A stretch of DNA of 32,446 nt from Anaerolineaceae bacterium UBA3924 (GTDB lineage: Bacteria > Chloroflexota > Anaerolineae > Anaerolineales > Anaerolineaceae): positions 1-32,446 of the forward strand of contig DGEO01000010.1 in the NCBI GenBank assembly GCA_002385985.1, written 5' to 3'. Numbering within the stretch: position 1 is the stretch's first letter; every line of letters starts with the position of its first letter. Under the pieces are notes generated by a model. The model saw only the letters and a program-made list of their open reading frames with translations. It was not told the DNA's origin and ran no database searches. Position numbers and translations under genes: made by a program. Below are positions 1 through 8,200 of this stretch, piece by piece.

Positions 1-16
1 AGATGTGTATAAGAGA
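1..16. other. Residual Tn5 mosaic-end (tagmentation adapter) sequence
   Basis: The first 16 bases are identical to the first 16 of the 19-base Tn5 mosaic end AGATGTGTATAAGAGACAG used in Nextera-type libraries. The match breaks at base 17, where aagg replaces cag. A 16-base exact match exactly at the window edge is far better explained by untrimmed adapter at a contig end than by genome sequence. Any codons read from these bases are artificial. Confidence 0.85.
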
Positions 17-430
17 AAGGAGTACAGCCTGCTCAACCGCGAGGTGGAGTTCTCCGGGCTGCTGCAGCGCTGCAAGGACCTGAACGTGGTTCTGATCGCC
101 TACAGCCCGCTGGCAATGGGCGCGCTGACCGGAAAATACAACCGCGACAACCCCATGGGCGGGATGCGCGGGGCGCGGTACGGCCGCAAGCTGCTGCAGC
201 GCTCCGAGCCGCTGCTCAAAGAGATGCTTAAAATCGGTTCAGACCGGGGCGGGCGCAGCGCGTCTCAGGTGGCGCTGAACTGGGTGATGTGCAAAGGCGC
301 GCTGCCCATTCCGGGGGCGAAAAATGCGCGCCAGGCCGAGCAGAACGCAGGCGCGCTGGGCTGGTCGCTAACCGATGAGGAGGTGGCGAGGCTGGACGCG
401 CTCAGCCTGCGCGCCCTCAAAGCAGATTAA
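5..430 (+). CDS. Aldo/keto reductase, C-terminal fragment (5' end missing)
   Basis: This is the C-terminal half of an NAD(P)H-dependent aldo/keto reductase of the (beta/alpha)8 barrel type, which reduces carbonyl substrates. It shows the YSLLNREVE strand, the IAYSPLAMGALTGKY segment, and the late cofactor-binding region with IPGAKN and the following Q-x2-N, then a C-terminal helix with the usual SLTDEEVARLD. About 135 residues are present, whereas family members have 300-340, so the N-terminal half with the catalytic Tyr and Lys is missing. The apparent ATG at 5-7 lies inside adapter sequence and is not a real start; genuine codons begin at about base 17. The substrate cannot be told. The next gene starts 51 bp downstream with its own ribosome binding site. 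Confidence 0.88.
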   Translation: MYKRKEYSLLNREVEFSGLLQRCKDLNVVLIAYSPLAMGALTGKYNRDNPMGGMRGARYGRKLLQRSEPLLKEMLKIGSDRGGRSASQVALNWVMCKGALPIPGAKNARQAEQNAGALGWSLTDEEVARLDALSLRALKAD

Positions 431-481
431 GTGCAACTTCTCCGGCCCGGCTGCGTATATGGGTAATGAAAGGAGTGAAAA

Positions 482-673
482 ATGGCGACTCGAAACGCTT
501 TGAGACGTTCTTCCCGCAACCGGATCGTCGGCGGGGTGTGCGGCGGCCTGGGCGAGTTCTTCGGCATCAACCCGGCCTGGTTCCGCATCGGCTTTATCCT
601 GGCCGCCATTCCAGGGGGTGTTCCGGGGCTGGTGCCCTACATCCTCATGTGGATCATTATCCCTTCGGAATAA
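482..673 (+). CDS. Small PspC-domain membrane protein
   Basis: This 63-residue protein consists of a single PspC domain. A basic N-terminus (about residues 1-15) is followed by the family signature VGGVCGGLGEFFGINP (16-31) and one hydrophobic segment (about 34-60). PspC proteins sit in the cytoplasmic membrane and, in proteobacteria, help signal envelope stress; stand-alone short PspC proteins are common in other phyla and mostly uncharacterised. The start is fixed by AAAGGAG at 469-475, 6 nt before the ATG. A strong terminator follows directly, so it is either transcribed alone or as the last gene after the reductase. No pspA or pspB is nearby. The family call is firm; the role is not known. 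Confidence 0.88.
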   Translation: MATRNALRRSSRNRIVGGVCGGLGEFFGINPAWFRIGFILAAIPGGVPGLVPYILMWIIIPSE

Positions 674-690
674 CAGCAGGCTGAGTTCGG

Positions 691-727
691 AAACCGGCAG
701 GCCTTGACCGCCTGCCGGTTTTGCTTT
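691..727 (+). terminator. Rho-independent terminator after the PspC gene
   Basis: A perfect 12-bp stem (691-702 paired with 710-721) with a 7-nt loop is followed by TTGCTTT. It closes the rightward unit ending with the PspC gene and also separates it from the promoter of the next gene at 735. Confidence 0.85.
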
Positions 728-734
728 GCAGGCA

Positions 735-740
735 TATAAT
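735..740 (+). promoter_or_regulatory. -10 box of a leaderless promoter
   Basis: A perfect TATAAT lies 6 nt before the ATG at 747, so transcription is expected to start at or next to the start codon. No Shine-Dalgarno sequence precedes the ATG and no good -35 box is seen. The same geometry occurs at scpA and moaC. Confidence 0.6.
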
Positions 741-746
741 CAACCT

Positions 747-1301
747 ATGAGCGACGAACAGGTTGAATTCCTACCCTTCCATGCCATCAATGAGTTCATG
801 GTGGCGGAATATCAGTACGAAGTGCTGCGCAAGGTGTGGAGCTCGCTGGGTGAGCTGCCCGCCGACCTGCGCAGCGACTTGGTCAACACTTTCAAACGTG
901 AAGCAAAGATACCCGGCTTCCGCAACGCCAACCTTGCCCCGGCCCCGCTGAAAGCACGCAGTTCGGTAACCATCTTCGAGCGGGATCCGGAGTTCACCGC
1001 CGCGGTGCTGGATGCCTGGGCGCGGCTGCACCCGGACCTGATGAAACAGGTGGCGGACTTCCTCACTTCACGGGAGTGGGAAGTGCTGCCGGCGGATGCC
1101 AACCGCCGCGCTTTGCCCGGCTTCCAGACGCACTGGCCGGCGGAGGACAACTTTGAGACCCTGGATGAAGCCTTCCGCAAGGCCAACCCGAAGACCGAGG
1201 TCAGCGAGGATGACCTCAACCTGATGATCGTGTGGGTCAGCGGGCGGCTGCCGTATAAACTGCCAGAGGGAGAGGAAACCGAAGCCGGGGAACAGGAGTA
1301 A
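747..1301 (+). CDS. Conserved hypothetical protein, 184 aa
   Basis: I do not recognise this family. The 184-residue protein is soluble, has no signal peptide or membrane segment, and appears mainly helical. It has a basic middle (KREAKIPGF and following), several Trp residues (for example SREWEVLP, QTHWPAED) and a strongly acidic tail ending EGEETEAGEQE. I chose the ATG at 747 because a TATAAT box lies 6 nt upstream, which suggests a leaderless mRNA. A TTG at 726 in the same frame would extend it by seven residues but lies upstream of that -10 box and inside the preceding terminator region. The gene is convergent with scpA, with only 6 bp between the two stop codons. The reading frame is credible from codon usage and from its fit between the flanking signals. 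Confidence 0.75.
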   Translation: MSDEQVEFLPFHAINEFMVAEYQYEVLRKVWSSLGELPADLRSDLVNTFKREAKIPGFRNANLAPAPLKARSSVTIFERDPEFTAAVLDAWARLHPDLMKQVADFLTSREWEVLPADANRRALPGFQTHWPAEDNFETLDEAFRKANPKTEVSEDDLNLMIVWVSGRLPYKLPEGEETEAGEQE

Positions 1302-1307
1302 TCCCGG

Positions 1308-2102
1308 CTATTCCTCGAACTCTATTGCCAGATCGTCCAGCGAGCCCAGATCGCCGCTGGTTTCGATTTGAATGTCGGCGAACAGGGCCGGCTGGTTAGC
1401 GACGATGACGTGCCGCTTGATCAGTTCCAGCATCGCCAGGAAGGTGACCACCACTTCCAGGCGGTTGTTGGGCTGCTTCATCAGCGTGCGGAAGGAGGCC
1501 CGCGACAGCTTCTTGAGAGAGGCGATGATGTTGGTGATCTTCTCGCGGATGGTGATGCGCGGCAACGATACCACCTCGCTCAGCTCCGGCAGGCTCAACT
1601 GGCTGTTGAACACTTCGCCGGCAATGCGGGCCAGATCGGCAAGCGTCAGGCCGGCGAGGTCGACTTTTTGCGCTGCCCCGCTGATCTTCGGTGACGGGGC
1701 CAGGCGCACGTAGGTGCGCAGGCCGGCCGACTGGCGCTTCTCCAGGTTGGTGGCCAGTTCCTTGAAGCGCTTGTAGATGATCAGCTGGCGGGCCAGGGCT
1801 TCGCCCGGGTCTTCCTCTTCGCCTTCGACCGGTGGAAGCGACGGCCTGGGCAGCAGCGCTGAGGATTTGATCTGCAGCAGGCGAGCAGCCACGACCAGAA
1901 ATGCGGACACCTCCGCCGCGCTGCGCTCGGGCATGGAGCGCATGTACTCCAGGTACTGGTCGGTCACCTGGGAGAGGGCGAAGCGGGTGATATCCAGTTC
2001 GGCCCGCTGAATCAGCTCCAGGAGCAGGTCCAGCGGGCCTTCATACATGTCCGTCGAGACGGTGTATCCTTCAGTCTGGTGCTCGGCGATCTGGAATGTC
2101 AC
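1308..2102 (-). CDS. scpA: Segregation and condensation protein A (ScpA)
   Basis: ScpA is the kleisin subunit of the bacterial Smc-ScpAB condensin; it bridges the two Smc heads and recruits ScpB to compact and segregate chromosomes. The 264-residue product has the diagnostic N-terminal YEGPLDLLLELIQRAELDI (20-38), a second helical block ending AFLVVAARLLQIKSSALLP, an acidic linker (EGEEEDPGE), and a C-terminal winged-helix with VTFLAMLELIKRH. I placed the start at the GTG at 2102: it lies 7 nt after an extended -10 box (TGCTATAAT) and gives the normal length. Starts further upstream would run through the promoter. Its partner smc is 3.2 kb away on the other strand, and scpB is not in the window. 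Confidence 0.93.
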   Translation of the reverse strand: MTFQIAEHQTEGYTVSTDMYEGPLDLLLELIQRAELDITRFALSQVTDQYLEYMRSMPERSAAEVSAFLVVAARLLQIKSSALLPRPSLPPVEGEEEDPGEALARQLIIYKRFKELATNLEKRQSAGLRTYVRLAPSPKISGAAQKVDLAGLTLADLARIAGEVFNSQLSLPELSEVVSLPRITIREKITNIIASLKKLSRASFRTLMKQPNNRLEVVVTFLAMLELIKRHVIVANQPALFADIQIETSGDLGSLDDLAIEFEE

Positions 2103-2109
2103 GCCGGTA

Positions 2110-2118
2110 ATTATAGCA
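2110..2118 (-). promoter_or_regulatory. Extended -10 promoter of scpA (leaderless)
   Basis: On the minus strand the sequence reads TGCTATAAT, a perfect extended -10 element (TGnTATAAT), which can work without a -35 box. It ends 7 nt before the GTG start of scpA, which predicts a leaderless transcript. It lies in a 61-bp spacer shared with the divergent moaC promoter. Confidence 0.65.
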
Positions 2119-2151
2119 GAGGACTGGGGGGCGGAACAGTGCGCCATCCAG

Positions 2152-2157
2152 TATAAT
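2152..2157 (+). promoter_or_regulatory. -10 box of the moaC operon (leaderless)
   Basis: A perfect TATAAT ends 6 nt before the moaC ATG at 2164. No Shine-Dalgarno sequence fits between, so the mRNA probably begins at the start codon. No -35 match is seen at the usual distance. Confidence 0.6.
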
Positions 2158-2163
2158 GAATCC

Positions 2164-2646
2164 ATGCCAGCCGATAAACTTACGCATATTGACGAGGCCG
2201 GCCGGGCGCGGATGGTGGATGTCAGCGCCAAGCCGGACACGGAGCGAACCGCGATCGCCCGCGGAGAGGTGGTTCTGCGTCCGGAAACCATCGCGCTCAT
2301 CCGTCAGGGACTGATGAAAAAGGGCGACGTGCTCACTGTGGCGCAAATCGCCGGGGTGCTGGGGGCCAAAAAGACCTCCGAGCTGATCCCGCTGTGCCAC
2401 CCGATTCCGATCCACCAGGTGGACGTGCGCCTGGAGCTGGACGATGACCTGCCGGGTGTGCGGATCGAATCCTTCCTGAAGACCACCGGGAAGACGGGCA
2501 TTGAGATGGAAGCTCTGACGGCCGTGGCCGTGGCCGCGCTGACCGTGTATGACATGGTCAAGGCGGTGGACCGGGCCGGACGCATCCAGAACATCCGGCT
2601 GGTGGAAAAACACGGCGGCCAGAGCGGCGACGTGGTGAACGAGTAA
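2164..2646 (+). CDS. moaC: Cyclic pyranopterin monophosphate synthase MoaC
   Basis: MoaC makes cyclic pyranopterin monophosphate from the 3',8-cyclo-GTP produced by MoaA, the second half of the first step of molybdenum cofactor synthesis. The 160-residue product has the family's typical length and motifs: LTHIDEAGRARMVDVSAK at the N-terminus (6-23), KKTSELIPLCHPIPI (69-83), and KTTGKTGIEMEALTAVAVA (106-124) followed by TVYDMVKAVD, which holds the catalytic Asp130 and Lys133. A longer frame exists upstream, but the ATG at 2164 matches the family start and follows a -10 box by 6 nt. The moaD-moaE fusion begins 6 bp downstream, so the two form an operon. moaA is not in the window. Confidence 0.96.
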   Translation: MPADKLTHIDEAGRARMVDVSAKPDTERTAIARGEVVLRPETIALIRQGLMKKGDVLTVAQIAGVLGAKKTSELIPLCHPIPIHQVDVRLELDDDLPGVRIESFLKTTGKTGIEMEALTAVAVAALTVYDMVKAVDRAGRIQNIRLVEKHGGQSGDVVNE

Positions 2647-2652
2647 TACCGT

Positions 2653-3354
2653 ATGCAGATCACTGTGCTTTTCTTCGCCCACTTCAAAGAGAAAGCAGGG
2701 ACCGCCCGGCGGGAGCTGGACCTGCGCCCCGGCCTGACGGTGGCAGACCTGAAGCTGCGGCTGGTGGAGGAGCACCCGGCCCTGGCGGAGCTCATGCCCG
2801 GGAGCATCGTCTCCATCAACCAGTCCTTCGCCTACGATGAAGACCCGGTTCCCGAGGGAGCTGAGGTGGCCATCTTCCCTCCGGTGAGCGGGGGCAGTGA
2901 TTTCCCGACCATCCTGCGCATCACCCGAGAACCGCTGGACTTGAACGAGTTGACTGCCGCGATCACGCTGCCCACCACCGGCGCGGTGGGCATGTTCACC
3001 GGCATCGTGCGGGGGAAGACCAGCCGCGGGGGTGAGTTTGAGACCGTCGCGCTCGAGTACGAGGCCTACGAGCCAATGGCACTGGCCAAGCTGGAGCAGG
3101 TGGCCGGCGAAATGCGCCAGCAGTGGCCCTTGCTGGAAGGCATCTGCATTGTGCAGCGCATCGGCCGGCTGGACCCGGGCACGCCGACGGTGCTGGTGGC
3201 CTGCAGTGCCGCGCACCGCGACACCGGTGTGTTCGAAGCCGCACGCTATGGTATTGACCGCCTGAAAGAAATTGTGCCCATCTGGAAAAAGGAGATCGGT
3301 CCCCGGGATGAGTCCTGGGTGGCAGGTGATTACAGGCCCCAACGAGGAGATTGA
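2653..3354 (+). CDS. Fused MoaD-MoaE molybdopterin synthase
   Basis: This 233-residue protein joins both subunits of molybdopterin synthase, which adds two sulfurs to cyclic pyranopterin monophosphate. Residues 1-81 are the ubiquitin-like sulfur carrier MoaD, ending in FPPVSGG with the Gly80-Gly81 pair that must be free at a C-terminus to become a thiocarboxylate. Residues from about 84 to 228 are MoaE, with GAVGMFTGIVR, AHRDTG (His188, Arg189) and the active-site stretch VPIWKKE (Lys212, Lys213). The diglycine is therefore internal. Mycobacterial MoaX is a known fusion of this type that is processed after its diglycine, so cleavage is likely here too. The gene follows moaC by 6 bp with only a weak ribosome binding site, which suggests coupled translation, and a PLP enzyme follows 4 bp later. 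Confidence 0.93.
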   Translation: MQITVLFFAHFKEKAGTARRELDLRPGLTVADLKLRLVEEHPALAELMPGSIVSINQSFAYDEDPVPEGAEVAIFPPVSGGSDFPTILRITREPLDLNELTAAITLPTTGAVGMFTGIVRGKTSRGGEFETVALEYEAYEPMALAKLEQVAGEMRQQWPLLEGICIVQRIGRLDPGTPTVLVACSAAHRDTGVFEAARYGIDRLKEIVPIWKKEIGPRDESWVAGDYRPQRGD

Positions 3355-3358
3355 GGAC

Positions 3359-4450
3359 ATGAGCGCCATTCGATGCCGTCAATGCAGCCGCGCGTATCCT
3401 GCCGAAGGAACTCCCTTCCGCTGCCCTGACTGCGGGGGGCTGTTCGACTTTGAGCCGTATGAACCGTTCAACCCGGACCTGGTTGATCGCTCCCGGCCCG
3501 GGATCTGGTGCTACCGGGCGACGCTGGGGCTTCCAGACAATGCGCCGGAGGTGTACCTGGGCGAGGGCGGCACGCCGCTGGTGAGAGACAAGGTTGGCGG
3601 TACCCAGGTGGCTTACAAACTTGAATCGCTCAACCCGACTGGCTCGTTCAAAGACCGCGGAAGCGCTGTCCTGGCCAGCTTTCTGCTGTCCCGGGGCGTT
3701 AGGCAGGCGGTGGAGGATTCCTCCGGCAATGCGGGTGCGTCGTTTTCCGCCTACGCCGCCCACGCGGGGATTGCAGCCCGGGTGTTCGTCCCCGGGTCGG
3801 CGTCGGGGCCGAAGCTCAACCAGATTATCCAGTACGGCGCGGAACTGGTGAAGGTGCCCGGCCCGCGCTCTGAGGCCGCGGCGGCGGTGCTGCGGGACGC
3901 GGAAAAAGGCAAACCCTACGCCAGCCATGCCTTTCTGCCTTTCGGCCAGACCGGCATTGCCACCATCGCGTATGAAATCTGGGAGCAGCTCGGCGGGCAC
4001 CCGGGGACGGTCATCGCCCCGGTGGGCCAGGGCAACCTGATGATTTCGGTCATGCGCGGTTTTGCTTCGCTGTCCCGGGCCGGTCTGATCCCCGCGCAGC
4101 CGCATTACATCGGCGTTCAGGCCGCGGCCTGCGCACCGGTGGAGGCCTATTACCGCGGCGGGCTGGCGGCGATGGAGCAGGTGACCGAAGGGCCGACGGT
4201 GGCCGAGGGCGTTCGCGTACGCCATCCGGCACAGGCCGAGGCCATCATTCACGAGCTGGGCGGCGGGAAGATCATGGCCATTCCGGAAGAGGAGATCCTG
4301 CCTGCGTATAAAGCCCTGGCCTGCCGGGGGATTTTCGCCGAGCCGACCTCCGCGCTGGTCTGGGCGGCACTGGAGCGGCTGCGCGGCCAGGTTCCCGAGC
4401 CGGTTGTGCTTATTATTTCAGGTTCTGGGTTAAAATACCCGGCAGAATAA
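3359..4450 (+). CDS. Threonine-synthase-like PLP-dependent enzyme
   Basis: This is a fold-type II PLP enzyme of the threonine synthase group; threonine synthase turns O-phosphohomoserine into threonine. The 363-residue product starts with a small zinc ribbon (Cys6, Cys9, Cys22, Cys25), then GEGGTPLV (68-75) and LNPTGSFKDRG with the Schiff-base Lys98. DSSGNAGASFSAYAAHAG is the usual substrate-binding helix start, and SGSGLKYP near the end corresponds to TGHGLKDP in threonine synthases. The phosphate-binding loop reads PVGQGNL instead of the usual Gly-rich form. The ATG at 3359 has GAGGAGA 8 nt upstream. It follows the moaDE stop by 4 bp, so it is co-transcribed with the molybdenum cofactor genes although no functional link is obvious. 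Related ammonia-lyases and synthases cannot be excluded. Confidence 0.8.
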   Translation: MSAIRCRQCSRAYPAEGTPFRCPDCGGLFDFEPYEPFNPDLVDRSRPGIWCYRATLGLPDNAPEVYLGEGGTPLVRDKVGGTQVAYKLESLNPTGSFKDRGSAVLASFLLSRGVRQAVEDSSGNAGASFSAYAAHAGIAARVFVPGSASGPKLNQIIQYGAELVKVPGPRSEAAAAVLRDAEKGKPYASHAFLPFGQTGIATIAYEIWEQLGGHPGTVIAPVGQGNLMISVMRGFASLSRAGLIPAQPHYIGVQAAACAPVEAYYRGGLAAMEQVTEGPTVAEGVRVRHPAQAEAIIHELGGGKIMAIPEEEILPAYKALACRGIFAEPTSALVWAALERLRGQVPEPVVLIISGSGLKYPAE

Positions 4451-4477
4451 TTTACTTAGTGAACTGATGGAACGCAA

Positions 4478-4504
4478 GCCACAGGATCGGTTGTGGTCCG
4501 TGGC
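4478..4504 (+). promoter_or_regulatory. Hairpin in the rnc leader
   Basis: An 8-bp stem with one bulged A (GCCAC-A-GGA paired with TCCGTGGC) and a 10-nt loop lies 30 bp before the rnc start. In E. coli, RNase III cleaves a leader hairpin of its own mRNA to limit its synthesis, so this could be a similar site. There is no direct evidence for that here, and the stem is short for an RNase III substrate. Confidence 0.3.
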
Positions 4505-4534
4505 TGGCGCTCCCTGAGTTCCCGGGAGGTACAG

Positions 4535-5266
4535 GTGAACAACCATCATGGTTCCTCTCCGTCGCCGGAGACGGAATCCCCGTATGAACTGGACCAGCGG
4601 TTGGGGCTGAACATGAGCGACCGGCTTCTTCTCAGCCGGGCGCTCACACACCGGTCTTACCTGAACGAGCACCCTGAGGCCATAGAAGACAACGAGCGTC
4701 TGGAGTTTCTTGGCGATGCCGTGCTCGATTTCGTGGTCGGCGCCTGGCTGTACCACCGCTATCCGGAAATGCCGGAGGGAGACCTGACACGCATGCGCTC
4801 CGCGCTGGTGCACACCGAACAGCTGGCGGAATTCGCCCGCAAGATCAGGCTGGGACCCGCACTGCGGCTGGGCCGGGGCGAATCGCAGGCCGGCGGGCGG
4901 GAGCGATCTGCCCTGCTGTGCGACACCTTCGAAGCGGTGATCGGCGCGCTGTATCTGGACCGCGGCGTGGATCGGGTGATTGAGTTTCTCGAACCCATGC
5001 TGGAGGAGGCCGCCGAAGACGTACTGGCCAACCGCAAGAACGAGGATCCCAAGAGCATGCTACAGGAGTGGGCACAGGCGCAGGGTTTCGGCGCACCGAA
5101 GTACGAAACCCGCAGCGCGGTCGGGCCGGATCATCTGAAAGTGTTCGAGGTGGACGTGCTGGTCGACGGGCAGGTCTACGGCACGGGACGGGGTCACAGC
5201 AAGCAGTCGGCGGCGAAGGCCGCTGCCAGACAGGCACTCATCAAACAGGGTCTCATCGATGAATAA
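4535..5266 (+). CDS. rnc: Ribonuclease III
   Basis: RNase III cuts double-stranded RNA and matures ribosomal RNA precursors. The 243-residue product has the complete two-domain layout. The catalytic domain carries THRSYLNE and the signature NERLEFLGDAVL (53-64), and the second acidic cluster LLCDTFEAVIGALYLD supplies Asp130 and Glu133. The C-terminal double-stranded RNA-binding domain runs from DPKSMLQEW to the last helix SKQSAAKAAARQAL. The GTG at 4535 is chosen because GGGAGG at 4524-4529 sits 5 nt before it; an upstream start at 4493 lacks such a site. The stop codon overlaps the smc start by 8 bp, the rnc-smc coupling seen in many bacteria. The gene lies 84 bp after the PLP enzyme and may be reached by readthrough. 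Confidence 0.95.
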   Translation: MNNHHGSSPSPETESPYELDQRLGLNMSDRLLLSRALTHRSYLNEHPEAIEDNERLEFLGDAVLDFVVGAWLYHRYPEMPEGDLTRMRSALVHTEQLAEFARKIRLGPALRLGRGESQAGGRERSALLCDTFEAVIGALYLDRGVDRVIEFLEPMLEEAAEDVLANRKNEDPKSMLQEWAQAQGFGAPKYETRSAVGPDHLKVFEVDVLVDGQVYGTGRGHSKQSAAKAAARQALIKQGLIDE

Positions 5267-8200
5267 TAACGGCCAGTATAAGCCGCGGCTGAAATCACTC
5301 GAATTACAGGGATACAAGACTTTCGCCAGCCGGACTCAATTTGAGTTCCCCGGGCGTATCACCGCCATCGTCGGGCCGAACGGTTCGGGCAAATCCAACA
5401 TCGCGGACGCCCTGCGCTGGGTGCTCGGTGAGCAGTCGTACAGCCTGCTGCGAGGCCGGAAAACCGAGGACATGATCTTCGCCGGCTCCGAACTGCGTGC
5501 GCGGGCTAACATGGCCTCAGCCGTGGTCACCTTCGACAACGCAGACGGCTGGCTGCCGATCGATTTCACCGAGGTGTCGGTGGGACGCAAGGCCTACCGG
5601 GACGGGCAGAACGAGTACCTGATCAACGGGCAGCGCGTCCGCCTGAAGGAGATCTCAGAACTGCTGGGCCAGTCCGGCCTGTCCGAGCGGACCTACACCA
5701 TTATCGGGCAGGGGCTGGTGGACGCTGCGCTGTCGCTGAAGCCTGACGAGCGACGCCGGTTTTTTGAGGAAGCCGCCGGGATTGGTCTGTACCGTTCCCG
5801 CCGTGAGGAAGCCCTCAGCCGGCTGGATGCCACCCGGCGTAATCTGGAGCGGGTGCAGGACATCCTCAGCGAGCTTGCTCCGCGGCTGAAAAGCCTGGAA
5901 CGCCAGGCACGCCGGGCGGAAGAGCACGACCGCATTTCGGCCGAGCTGCGGGAGCTGATGCGGGAATGGTACGGCTACCACTGGCACCGGGTGCAGCAGG
6001 AGGTGGCTCACGCCCAGCAGGTGGTCGAAGCCCAGGAGGAACGTCTGGGGCTGGCGCGCAACCGGCTGGAGGAAGTGGAAGCTGAAGCCGCCGCCGTGCG
6101 GGCCGAACTGCAGAAAAAGCGCTCGCAGCTGGAAGAGTGGCACAATCAGCTGGCCGCGCTGCACACCCGGCGGGAGCAGGTCAGCCGCAATCAGGCCATT
6201 CTCGACGAGCGCCAGCGGGCCGCGGCGGACGCGGAGGCCAGCCTGCTGGCCGACCTGGCCCGGCTTGAGGAGGAAGAAAAAGCCCAGCAGCGCCGCCTGG
6301 AGGACATGACCGCAGAGCACGAGCGGCTCATCGCCGAGCTGGCCGATGCGAAGCAGCAGGCCGAGCAGGCCCGCAAAGCCATGGAAGAACGCCAGGCGCA
6401 GCGGCAGTCAATTGAACAGGCGCTGCGAGAGACCCGCCGCCAGCTAACCTCGCTGGAAACACGGCAGGTGCATGTGAAGGCACACCGGCAGGAACTGACC
6501 GCACGGCTGGAGAACCTAGCCCGCACCCGGCAGAACCTGACCGCCGCACTGGAGGGCGCTGACCAGGCCCTGAAAGAGGCCGAGGAGAAACTGCGCCAGG
6601 CCCGTCAGGACCGGACCGAGGCGGAGCTGGACCTGAGCGAGTATGACGAGCAGGTGCAGGCGCAGCAGCGCCAGTCGGTGGAGCTGGAGACCCGGCGGAA
6701 GAAACTGCAGGAAAACCTCAACCGGCTGGTCACGCAGGAATCGCGTCTGCGCGCGCAGATGGACGTGCTCGAGCAGGCTGAGGCTTCGCTCACCGGTCTG
6801 AACCAGGGCTCGAAGTCAGTGCTGGAAGAGATGCGCAAGGGCCGCCTGCCAGGCCGCATGAGCCCGCTATCGGGTCACCTGGATGTTCCGGCTGAGTATG
6901 AGGTGGCCGTGGCGGCCGCGCTGGGCGAAAATCTGGACGCCATCTATCTGGGCGGCAGTACCGATCCCGAGCCGGTGCTGCAGTTCCTGGAAACGTCTGC
7001 ACGGGGCCGGGCGATCCTGTTCCCTGGCGTCTGGCTCAACGGGGCGAAGCCTGTCCAGCCCCCGGTGGATGACGAAATCATCGGGGTGGCCTCGGAACTG
7101 GTGAAAGCCCCGGCCGACTGGCAGCAGCTGGTCAACCAGCTGCTGGGACAGGTGGTGATTGTACGCCACCGCCAGGCTGCGCGGCGGGTGCTCAAGCAGC
7201 TCCCCGATACATCCCGGGTGGTGACATTGAATGGTGAGGTGTTTGCCGGGTCTGGAGCGGTCATCGCCGGGCAGGAAGGCCGGGCTGGACTGATCTCCCG
7301 CCCCAGGCAGAAGCGCGAGCTGCAGGACGAGATTGACCGCGTCCAGGACCAGATCAACGATCTGGAGAACGAGCTTGAGGAGATCGAGCAGGCCCGCCAG
7401 GAAGCCCAGGCGGCGCAGGAGGAGCGGGAGCGCGCTCAGCGAGCGGCCAACCAGCGGCTGAAGCTGGCCACGCAGGCGTTTCAGCAGGCCTCGCTGGCGG
7501 TGGATCAGATCCGCCAGAAGCAGGATTTCCAGCGCGGGCAGCTGAACGAGCAGGCGCGGCAGGCACAGAAGGCGGAGGAGGAGCTCAACCGCCTGGCGGA
7601 AGAGCTTGAACAGCTGGAGAAGCAGGCCGGCTCGCTGCGGGAAGAAGTTCGCCAGAAGTCACAGGCGCTGCAGTCGCTGCCAGTGGAGGAGCTGCAGGCC
7701 CAGGTGGCCCACTGGAACACCCAGCAGGCGGTAGCCTCGCGGGCGGTGAAAGATGCCGCTCATCGCATGGAGGAGTACCGGCTCAGCCTGGAACGGAACC
7801 GGCAGCAGCAGGTCTCCGTCCAGGATAGGCTGGCGGCCGGGCGCGAAACGCAGGCCAGTCTGGAGCAGCAGCGCAACCAGGACCGCCAGAAGGATGCCGA
7901 ACTGGCCGCGCTGATTGACGCGGTTCAGTCCAAGATTGAGCCGGCGGAAGCCGAACTTCGGGATGTGGAAAAGAAGTATGAGGACCTGCAGGGCGCTTAT
8001 CAGAGCGCGCAGCAGGCCGTCAACGCGGTCGAACGGGTGGTCACCCAGGCGCAGCTGGAGTACAGCCGCAAGAAGGACGGGCTGGAAAACCTGCGCCGCC
8101 GGATCGAGGAAGACTTCGGGCTGGTGGCCTTTGAATACATTTCCGAGGTGACCGGGCCAACGCCGCTGCCGCTGGAAGGGCTGGTGGAACAGCTGCCGCG

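Noticed and set aside
1..16. Natural Tn5-type transposon end
   Set aside because: The sequence is the hyperactive mosaic end used in library kits, sits exactly at the window edge, and no transposase is present.
2071..4252. Long minus-strand open frames opposite moaC, moaDE and the PLP enzyme
   Set aside because: They are Arg/His/Gly-rich translations antisense to well-identified genes and come from the lack of stop codons in GC-rich DNA. They have no motifs.
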